Positions 9,278 through 15,729 of a stretch of DNA of 15,729 nucleotides are shown piece after piece. Location of the stretch: assembly GCA_001931875.2 (NCBI GenBank), contig MSJH02000373.1, positions 1 through 15,729 on the forward strand. Reading direction: 5' to 3'. The translations under genes and the position numbers were made by a program. Origin of the DNA: Byssochlamys sp. IMV 00236. Lineage: Eukaryota; Ascomycota; Eurotiomycetes; Eurotiales; Thermoascaceae. How positions within the stretch are numbered: position 1 is the stretch's first letter; every line of letters begins with the position of its first letter. Under the pieces are notes generated by a model. It was not told the DNA's origin. It worked only from the letters and a program-made list of their open reading frames with translations, and did no database searches.

Positions 9278-10024
9278 TTAATTATAATAAACCATGGATT
9301 GCAATATTTTCTTTATTTGTAACCAGTGGTCTACACGATGTAAATTAAGGTTAAATTGGTTGACAGCCTGCCATAAAGAAGGGTCACGACCTAGGATAAT
9401 ACCCACATCTGCGTTCACAAGAGGCTCTAAATCACCCAGGGAATCACCGATATAGACAACAGAAGATTGAAAGGCACGGATGACCTCTTGTTTATCACCT
9501 GTGGTCAGAATGGAAGGAATGATATCACCTGTCGAATGAAGACCTTGAAAATCAAGATCATTTGAATAGATTTGATGACGTGATAAATCTAATTCATGTA
9601 AGAAACCGAGGATCCAATCCTTGGACCAGTTGACAGAGACGACACGGATGAACTGTTTAGGGATTTGAGAGAGAACAGAGACAAGATCAGGCTGAAGTAG
9701 ATGTTGGTGTCGTTTACCTTGTTCGTAAAGCATATCTCTTGTTAAACCTTGAAACACTTTACCTTGACTGACACGTGTCAATGAAGCAAGTTCAACGTTT
9801 TTGTAACTATTAAGATGGTGTAGCAACTGGCTGACCGAGTCGTGGTTGGGTTGGTTGGGGCAATGTTGATTATAATCATGTAAATAAGCTTGAGTATAAT
9901 AAGACCATGGCTGACTCTTCTTGTTATGATCAATGCCAAATTGAGCCAAGAGTGCAATCGTATCTTTAATAGTCACAGTCTTGTCAAAGTCAATGACTAA
10001 TAATGGATTCCGTAAGATACGCAT
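9278..10024 (-). CDS. HAD-superfamily phosphatase (phosphoserine-phosphatase/MtnX-like), 248 aa
   Basis: A single-exon gene with the motifs of a haloacid dehalogenase-type phosphatase, an enzyme that hydrolyses phosphate esters through an aspartyl-phosphate. Motif I is VIDFDKTVTIKDT (D12 nucleophile, D14). Motif II is VVSVNWS (S130). Motif III is probably K178 in TTGDKQE. Motif IV is YIGDSLGDLEPL (D194, D198). The long cap between residues 20 and 115 sits between motifs I and II (C1-type). The overall look recalls the small IB-subfamily phosphatases that include MtnX and fungal or plant homologues acting on small metabolites. The substrate cannot be read from the sequence. It is convergent with RPL36 (stops 2 bp apart) and divergent from the MIT-domain gene. 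No targeting signal is visible, so it is probably cytosolic. Confidence 0.88.
   Translation of the reverse strand: MRILRNPLLVIDFDKTVTIKDTIALLAQFGIDHNKKSQPWSYYTQAYLHDYNQHCPNQPNHDSVSQLLHHLNSYKNVELASLTRVSQGKVFQGLTRDMLYEQGKRHQHLLQPDLVSVLSQIPKQFIRVVSVNWSKDWILGFLHELDLSRHQIYSNDLDFQGLHSTGDIIPSILTTGDKQEVIRAFQSSVVYIGDSLGDLEPLVNADVGIILGRDPSLWQAVNQFNLNLHRVDHWLQIKKILQSMVYYN
9286..9291 (+). terminator. Polyadenylation signal of RPL36, inside the antisense phosphatase coding region
   Basis: AATAAA lies 11-16 nt after the RPL36 stop. It falls within the last codons of the opposite-strand phosphatase gene, so the RPL36 3' UTR must overlap that coding sequence. Confidence 0.6.
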
Positions 10025-10224
10025 TTAATAACAAAAAAAAAAAGAGAGAAAAAGAGAAGGAAAAAAAAAAAATAAAGTTGTGACTTGTGTATTACACATA
10101 TGAAAGGGCAATACTTGTCTTCCCTTCACATGCTGAAACACTTTACAATATCTTCACGTGTATGTAAACTATTTATTCCCCTTCTTCTTGTTCTTTTTTC
10201 TTTATTTCTTTCTTTTCTTTAACA
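10025..10224. promoter_or_regulatory. Divergent promoter shared by the phosphatase and MIT-domain genes
   Basis: A 200-bp spacer between two start codons facing away from each other. Adenine-rich tracts next to the phosphatase start (10025-10076) form a pyrimidine leader on its strand. A matching CT-rich leader (10178-10222) precedes the MIT gene. A palindromic CACGTG E-box lies at 10155-10160. TATTTAT at 10171-10177 is a weak TATA candidate for the plus strand. Confidence 0.55.
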
Positions 10225-11187
10225 ATGTCAACACTTGTAAACCGAATGTTATCTCAAAAGGATAAACTAACCATGATTAATCACTGGTTAAGTTCAAAAG
10301 AAGAAGAAGAACAACAACAACAACAACAACAAATATATTATAATAACACAAGCCCTCGTTATTCGATTGGTATTCCACCTCCACCTTATGAAAATGTCGT
10401 TCAACAACAACCACCGATGGATAGAAAGAAGTATAGTTTTTCAAGCATGATCTGGAAACGAGCTTCATTCTCGAGCACAGTTTCATCCGAAGTCAAGATA
10501 CCAGTGACAACTATTGATAAAAAGCAAGTTGAACATGGTATCACCCTCTTAAATATCGCAACCGACATGAATAATAATAACAGTCAACCGATGGCCATGG
10601 ACCTTTACATGATGGGCTTGGATAAAATCATGTCGGCATTACCTTGTATGGGCATGACTATTTTTAGTATTTATTTTGATTAACTTTCATTTTAGTGGAG
10701 TCTGATCCTAATGCCAAGTTGGCACTTGAAAAGAAAATAAGAGAGATTCAACAGGTGCATCAGCTGGATTTAAACTCAGACATGATTCAAGAACAAGAAG
10801 AACAAGAGGATGAAGATAAGCCTATTCGAAAGCAATTATCTAATTTGATTATCAATGCTGCTGTCTTGGGAGCTGTTGCTTTAAAGAAGAGTCCAATCCC
10901 TGGTAAGTTTTATTTATATTTATTTACATGTTTACTAATATCATTTAGACGCTGTATCTGGTGTTGTCAATTATGCTGTTGATAGTATTCAAAGCATAGA
11001 TGAAAAACATCAAATACGTAAACGTACCTGGGATTTAGCTGCCACAGGTGTCAATAAAGCCATTCAAATCGATCGTCAATATGAAATTCATCAATTGGTC
11101 TCTGAAGCTGTCTATACTGGCTTTGCTGCCTTTATTAAAGCTGGAATGGCTTATGCTGAAACTCCTGGCTATGGTCAACAAGATTAA
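10225..11187 (+). CDS. MIT-domain protein with polyQ and PPPY motif, 3 exons, 288 aa
   Basis: Exons are 10225-10645, 10696-10902 and 10949-11187. The introns (50 and 46 nt) have GTATGG and GTAAGT donors, and the joins restore the frame (ALP-L-ESDPNAK and IP-D-AVSG). Residues 26-36 are EEEE plus seven Q, encoded by GAA and CAA runs. Residues 51-55 are PPPPY, a WW-domain (Nedd4/Rsp5-type ligase) binding motif. Residues about 99-165 (GITLLNIATDM, AMDLYMMGLDKIMSALP, ESDPNAKLALEKKI) have the three-helix MIT pattern found in ESCRT-III and endosomal partners. The C-terminal third (NYAVDSIQSIDEKHQIRKR, AVYTGFAAFIKAGMAYA) is helical and alanine-rich. Spartin also combines MIT with a C-terminal domain, but I cannot establish orthology. 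A role in endosomal trafficking or ubiquitin sorting is inference. Confidence 0.75.
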
Positions 11188-11206
11188 GAAGAAGAAGAAG
11201 ATAATA

Positions 11207-11247
11207 CCCCCCCCCCCTTAAAAAATTGATTTTTGTATTTTAATAAA
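11207..11247 (+). terminator. 3' end of the MIT-domain gene: C11 run and AATAAA
   Basis: After the stop come four GAA-like repeats, eleven consecutive C residues (11207-11217) and AATAAA at 11242-11247, about 55 nt downstream of the stop. A plausible poly(A) signal. Confidence 0.55.
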
Positions 11248-11361
11248 GAGCTGCATGTGAAAATTGATGATGACTTTTTTTTGAATCAATCATAAAGACG
11301 TGTGAAATCAATCTTTTTTTTGAAATCTTTTTTTTTTTCTCTTAACCCCCCACTCTTTAAA

Positions 11362-13359
11362 ATGCTTAGAAATACAGCGCAGCGTATACGTTCAACATTA
11401 CCACGTATTGCTGCCAATCAAGTCATCAAAGTGGTTCGACCTTCGACTGCTGTTCGACTCACAGCTGCACGTTATCTATCTCATACAAGATCTCAATCTA
11501 TCTGGCTTCCATTTGACCGCAATAGTTTACCAGAAGACGACCCACGTCGAATGGAACCCTTTGTGGACGAAACAGACGTGGTCATCATTGGTGGTGGACC
11601 TGCTGGTCTATCGGCCGCTATTCGTTTGAAGCAATTAGCTAATGAGCAAGGCAAAGAGTGTCGTGTCATGGTTGTCGAAAAGGCAGGTGAAGTCGGTGCT
11701 CACACTCTCTCTGGTGCTGTTCTTGAACCAAGAGCATTGAACGAATTAATTCCTGATTGGAAAGAAAAGGGTGCACCTCTCAACACACCCGTGACAAAAG
11801 ATAGTATGCGTTTCTTAACCAAGACCCTGTCGATACCCTTACCTCACCCTCCTCAAATGAACAACAAGGGCAATTATATCGTTTCACTCAGCAATTTTGT
11901 CAAATGGTTAGGCGAACAAGCAGAGGAATTAGGTGTCGAAATCTATCCTGGATTCGCTGCTAGTGATGTCCTCTATAACGAGGATGGAAGCGTGAGAGGC
12001 GTTGCATTAAATGACGTTGGCCTGGATAAAAATTTTGAGCCCAAGGTAAGCTTTTTCCCACGCAGGTTGCACTTATTGAACACGCCCCACTTTGTAGGAT
12101 AATTATGAACGAGGTATGCAAATTCAAGCCAAGGTGACCTTATTTGCTGAAGGTTGTCATGGTTCACTTACCAAGGGACTCGTCAAGAAGTTTGATCTCA
12201 GAAAGGAGAGTGGACCTCAAAAATATGGTATCGGTCTCAAAGAAGTCTGGGAGGTTCAACCAGAGAAACATCAGCCTGGTCTCGTCACTCACTCGGTCGG
12301 TTGGCCAGCAGACATGCATACCTATGCTGGTAGTTTCATGTATCATTTTGAACCTGAACGCCACTTGGTTGCTATTGGCTTTGTCGTTGGTTTAGACTAT
12401 GAAAATCCTTACTTGAACCCTTACAAAACCTTCCAAATGTTCAAACACCATCCCTCTATCAAGCCCACGCTCGAAGGAGGTAAATGTATCTCATACGGTG
12501 CTAGAGCGATCAACGAAGGCGGGTTCCAGTCGATCCCTAAGCTTGTATTCCCCGGTGGTGCCTTGATTGGTTGTACTGCCGGTTTCTTGAACGTGCCCAA
12601 GATCAAGGGTACTCACACTGCCATGAAGTCGGCCATGCTCGCAGCAGAGTCTGCATTTGACGTCTTGTTCAACCAACAACCTGAGGGTCCCATCGTGTTG
12701 AATAACTATGAGGAGAGCATCAAGAACTCATGGGTCTATAAGGAACTTTATCAGGTTCGTAACCTTGTCCCCTCCTTCCATAGCCCACTTGGTCTCTTTG
12801 GTGGTCTTGCCTATTCTGGTCTCGACAGTCTTATCCTCAAGGGCCGTACCCCTTGGACCTTTAAGCACAAGAAGGCTGATTGGGAATGCATGAAGACAGC
12901 TGGGTAAGAAAAAATGCATTGATCCTTTGATCCCCTATCTAATGAATGTATAGTGAATGTAAGCCTATTGAATATCCCAAGCCTGATGGTGTCATCTCTT
13001 TTGATCTCTTGACCAACGTCTCTCGTACTGGTACTAATCACGCAGAGAACCAACCTGTTCACTTGCGTATTCGTGATGCTGCCAAGCCTGTAGAAAGAAA
13101 CTTGGCCATATTTGATGGACCTGAAAATAGATTCTGTCCTGGTAAATGATCCTCCCCTTGTTATTTGTAGTGTCACTAACTTTTTATAGCTGGTGTTTAT
13201 GAGTACGTCGATGATGAAAATAAGCCAGGAGAAAAGCGACTTCAGATCAACTCACAAAACTGTATTCATTGCAAGACGTGTGATATCAAGGATCCTTCAC
13301 AAAACATTGATTGGACCGTGCCTGAAGGTGGTGGAGGACCTCAATATGTCTGGACTTAA
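11362..13359 (+). CDS. ETFDH: Electron transfer flavoprotein-ubiquinone oxidoreductase, mitochondrial, 4 exons, 615 aa
   Basis: ETF-QO passes electrons from reduced ETF to ubiquinone in the inner mitochondrial membrane, linking fatty-acid and amino-acid oxidation to the respiratory chain. Exons are 11362-12045, 12098-12903, 12954-13141 and 13190-13359, with introns of 48-52 nt. All joins keep the family sequence ([38 protein letters not shown]). Residues 1-40 are rich in Arg/Ser/Ala without acids, fitting a mitochondrial presequence. The FAD motif [15 protein letters not shown] is at 72-86. The 4Fe-4S cysteines are C558 (RFCP), C584, C587 and C590 ([15 protein letters not shown]). The length is close to the human (617) and yeast CIR2 enzymes. 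The start is the first in-frame ATG after a T/C-rich leader. The gene looks complete and functional. Confidence 0.96.
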
Positions 13360-13382
13360 ATTATTTCTTTTTCTTTTTTCCC

Positions 13383-13388
13383 AATAAA
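13383..13388 (+). terminator. Polyadenylation signal AATAAA of the ETF-QO gene
   Basis: AATAAA lies 24 nt after the stop, in a T-rich 3' region. A second AATAAA-like motif (AAATAAA) follows near 13400. Confidence 0.6.
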
Positions 13389-13569
13389 AGCGCTGTTTAA
13401 ATAAAAATTCACTCGCACTTTTAAATAAAGTATTATGTGTAAATAATTTGACCAATCAGAATAGTCAGCGATTTCGCCATCTTCCTGATAGTTAAGTGGA
13501 TAGCAAAAGTCATTCAGAAGGGGGGGAAGAAAGGATGGATGAGTATTTCATTTTCTTTTCTTCTTTTTC

Positions 13570-13575
13570 TTTATT
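13570..13575 (-). terminator. Polyadenylation signal of the cysteine dioxygenase gene
   Basis: TTTATT on the plus strand is AATAAA on the minus strand, about 70 nt after the dioxygenase stop. The ETF-QO signal lies about 180 bp away, so the convergent transcripts need not overlap much. Confidence 0.5.
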
Positions 13576-13643
13576 CTTTAATATAAAATAACAAAGAGAT
13601 AGGAAAATAAAGGTTTGTGTGTTTATATATGCTAATAAGGGCT

Positions 13644-14545
13644 TCATTCGATACGGTTTCCTCCGATAGAATAAAAGGAGCAGACACCACTGCTTCTGGC
13701 CCTGCCTGTCTTTTCTTCAAAGGTCTTGCACATCTTATAAGGTGGAGTATAGAGATGAAGAGAGACAGCCCCTCTCTCTCCATTGGGATTAGAGATACGA
13801 TGTAAACCAATCTTGTCTATATTATAGATGGTAAGGGTATATGTTCTTTAAAGTGTAACATCAAAAATATTTACCATGGACGTAGGTCACCTGATTAGGC
13901 TGATATACAGTATCCCTAGAAATATGTAGAGGCTGTTGCTCATGGAGACACGCATCCTTGTTTGTATCTCCTGCATTAGCCGTTATATCAAAAGGTGTTG
14001 CATCATCCTCATCAGCTGATGAAGATTGTGGCCAGTCATATAACGTTTCTTGTAATTCTCCGTCAAGTATTTTCATCACACAATGGGAACCGGAATGGTC
14101 ATGAATGGGACTAAGCAAAGAGAAGATCGTAAACTTAAATGGACGAATCAAAATATGACATGTATTTACCTTTTTTGCCCTTTACTCCAGGCTAGAATCA
14201 TTAGATTGAACTAGAAATGGATGAATATACATGTACGACATCGACAAGGGTCGACTTTACCTTTCCGTTACCATCATCAATTAGATTGCGTGTATAGGCT
14301 CTGGAATGATCAAAGAGCGTATATTGACTCCAGTCTTCCGCATTGGAACTGTACTGTTCCATGAGTTGGATGATTTTATTAGCATCAATACGTTCAGAGT
14401 CAAGACCTTCATCACCCAGCACTTGATGAATAGACTGGATGAGATCTTTCAATGTGAATTTATTATTATTATTATTAGAAGAAGAAGAAGAAGAAGCAAT
14501 AGAGAAGGTAGATTCAACTGAGAGAGGTTCTTGAGGAGGAGCCAT
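13644..14545 (-). CDS. CDO1: Cysteine dioxygenase, 4 exons, 244 aa
   Basis: Oxidises cysteine to cysteine sulfinate with O2 and a non-haem iron, the entry to cysteine catabolism and taurine/sulfate formation. Minus-strand exons are 14545-14261, 14210-14170, 14110-13875 and 13816-13644, with introns of 50, 59 and 58 nt, all GT-AG. The 41-nt exon 2 is needed to give FNLMILAWSKGQK before SPIHDHSGSHC. The iron ligands H112, H114 (HDH) and H193 (GLHRISN) are present. The C119 (SHC) and Y210 (LHLYTPPY) pair, which forms the Cys-Tyr cross-link in mammalian enzymes, is also present. About 27 extra residues, rich in Asp, Ser and Ala, lie between the Fe ligands (about 137-170). The N-terminus carries S6 and N5 runs encoded by GAA/ATT-type repeats. 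The start is the first ATG after a pyrimidine leader. Confidence 0.94.
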
Positions 14546-14954
14546 GATGAATGTTATGAACAAATTAAAAAGAAAAGAAGAAAGAAAGAAAGAAAGAGGA
14601 GAGAGAAAAGATTTATAGACACAGAAGCACCACAAGGAAAACAGCGTGTGAGATGAGACAGAGACGGCAGAAAAGAGCGAAACACAGAGGATAAGCATTG
14701 AAATGCAATTTCTTAATATGTCAAACCTTGAATTTTTCCCACCCTTGCTTCTCGAAATGGTATGCAACACCATTTATTATTATAGATAAGCAAATTATAC
14801 GAATGTCAACCACTTTCTTAAAATCAAAAGAAGAGAGAGATGATTATTGTTTGTTAAAATATGTTTTGGATGTGTCGTAGAATATCCAAACAGAAACTTT
14901 TCAACCTATTTTTGAATATTTTTGAGTTATTAGAAAACAGGTATTATTATTTTT
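14546..14954 (-). promoter_or_regulatory. Upstream region of cysteine dioxygenase
   Basis: About 400 nt between the dioxygenase start and the 3' end of the next minus-strand gene. Directly upstream on the minus strand is a long C/T tract (14555-14610, plus-strand GAAAGAAAGAAAG...). A TATAAA at 14612-14617 lies about 67 nt before the start codon. TTTATT at 14773-14778 could be the poly(A) signal of the upstream gene. No separate coding region is supported. Confidence 0.5.
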
Positions 14955-15625
14955 TTACCATTCGATTTGATCCGAATTTAAGCGCATCTTTTTTTGCCTA
15001 TGTACGAATTGATCAAATTTATCTTCAATCCTTGGTTTAAAACTAGCAAAATCCGGTTGTTGATGAATACATTGATAAAGTAAAGCTAATTGATAAGCAA
15101 TATAGTCGTGATACTCCAAGTTTACATCCTGGTACAATCGTGCTGCTGTTACATACAATTGATTAAGTTGACACAAGTTGATCATTTCCTGTTCACCAAG
15201 AACAGGCTCATTCAGGACATACTCTGCTGCCTTTGTAAACTTGTGTTGATATCTTTTGATAAGTGATTGATATTGTTGAAGGTCAGAATGAATTAAGGAT
15301 ATTTTATGCTTTATCTCGCCCTATTTTTTGTAATTTAATAATAATAACAATAATAATAATAATAATAAACTCACAAGTATGGATGAGTGTGTTTGTTCAA
15401 GCCTAGCTGCTCGTTCTAGTAATAGTTCAAGTTGGCCTAATTGTCTTGGCACATGCATTTCATTACTAACATCATTAGCAAAGAGGGGTTGGTTTAATTG
15501 CAAGACTAATTAAAGAATGTTTATAAACTTCAAGTTTTATGCTTTATTTATTACATCTTGCCTGTTGTTGTCAATGAGAAAGGTTGAATGGTCCTTAAAG
15601 GAACTGATGTTATTAGCTTGCTCAT
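14955..15625 (-). CDS. Unidentified helical protein, 3 exons, 186 aa
   Basis: Minus-strand exons are 15625-15562, 15505-15375 and 15320-14955. The protein starts MSKLITSVPLRTIQPF. It continues with RQLGQLELLLERAARLEQTH, then EIKHKISLIHSDLQQYQSLI, and ends LNSDQIEW. It is almost entirely charged/hydrophobic helix-like sequence with heptad-like leucines around residues 45-100. There is no signal peptide or catalytic motif, and I do not recognise a family. It could be a coiled-coil subunit of a complex. Intron 2 (54 nt, GTGAGT...ATAG) carries ATT repeats. Intron 1 (56 nt) starts with GC. A GT donor 8 nt further on would put exon 2 in a frame with early stops. The codon G+TC then joins TTT-V-LQLNQP in frame. 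The first exon is less certain than the rest. Confidence 0.66.
15321..15374 (-). repeat. ATT-rich microsatellite within intron 2 of the helical-protein gene
   Basis: Two runs of ATT (plus-strand AAT) separated by a GTT make up most of this 54-nt intron. Splice signals are intact. Confidence 0.8.
15506..15561 (-). other. GC-AG intron in the helical-protein gene
   Basis: The minus-strand junction reads ACAACAG|GCAAG and closes at TTTAATTAG. AG|GCAAG is the strong-consensus context typical of GC-AG introns. Every other intron mapped in live genes of this window uses GT. Confidence 0.5.
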
Positions 15626-15688
15626 GAATCAAAGAAAGAAATAGAGACCAGATGACTTATGCACTGAACACGTCTAGTGACCTCTGCC

Positions 15689-15707
15689 TTTTTTTTTTTT
15701 TTTTTTT
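15689..15707. repeat. T19 homopolymer
   Basis: Nineteen consecutive T on the plus strand, upstream of the helical-protein gene on the minus strand. It may be a nucleosome-depleting poly(dA:dT) tract or a length artefact. Confidence 0.9.
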
Positions 15708-15729
15708 ACTTCTAAAACAAGTGCTGCTG

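Noticed and set aside
9769..9780. 12-bp perfect palindrome TGACACGTGTCA
   Set aside because: Lies inside the phosphatase coding sequence and is explained by codons; no promoter there.
12144..12919. Several open frames on both strands within the ETF-QO exons
   Set aside because: They are shadows of the conserved ETF-QO coding frame.

Overview
The window looks like nuclear DNA of an early-diverging fungus, most likely a Mucoromycota species (Rhizopus/Mucor type). It is AT-rich. The genes are short and broken by small spliceosomal introns (mostly 48-69 nt, GTAAGT-like donors), with CT-rich leaders and AATAAA signals. The large ribosomal protein eL36, ETF-ubiquinone oxidoreductase and cysteine dioxygenase are clearly eukaryotic. 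The exact genus is an inference.

Left part (1-1900): two decayed mobile-element genes lie head to tail on the minus strand. First comes a eukaryotic tyrosine recombinase (DIRS/Crypton-like) that has lost its tyrosine end. About 40 bp further on comes the C-terminal two thirds of a Fanzor protein, the eukaryotic TnpB relative and RNA-guided nuclease family. The Fanzor relic is broken by frameshifts and a stop. All three RuvC acidic residues, most of the zinc-ribbon cysteines and one apparently intact 55-nt intron can still be read. It runs off the left edge. This is the most interesting part of the window.

Middle (1900-8800): about 2.2 kb with no recognisable gene, then a long upstream region with microsatellites and CT tracts, then a C2H2 zinc-finger transcription factor (5870-7083, one intron). 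Next is a stretch holding a possible unidentified gene relic around 7.9-8.3 kb.

Right part (8800-15700): a dense array of intact genes. These are RPL36 (+), a HAD phosphatase (-) whose stop codon lies 2 bp from the RPL36 stop, a MIT-domain protein (+) that shares a 200-bp divergent promoter with the phosphatase, ETF-QO (+, 4 exons), cysteine dioxygenase (-, 4 exons, convergent with ETF-QO), and an unidentified helical protein (-, 3 exons) whose first intron is best explained as a GC-AG intron. ETF-QO passes electrons from fatty-acid and amino-acid oxidation to ubiquinone, and cysteine dioxygenase starts cysteine catabolism. Their adjacency is metabolically compatible, but nothing in the sequence shows co-regulation. 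All exon borders were worked out by hand from reading frame, GT/GC-AG rules and family conservation.
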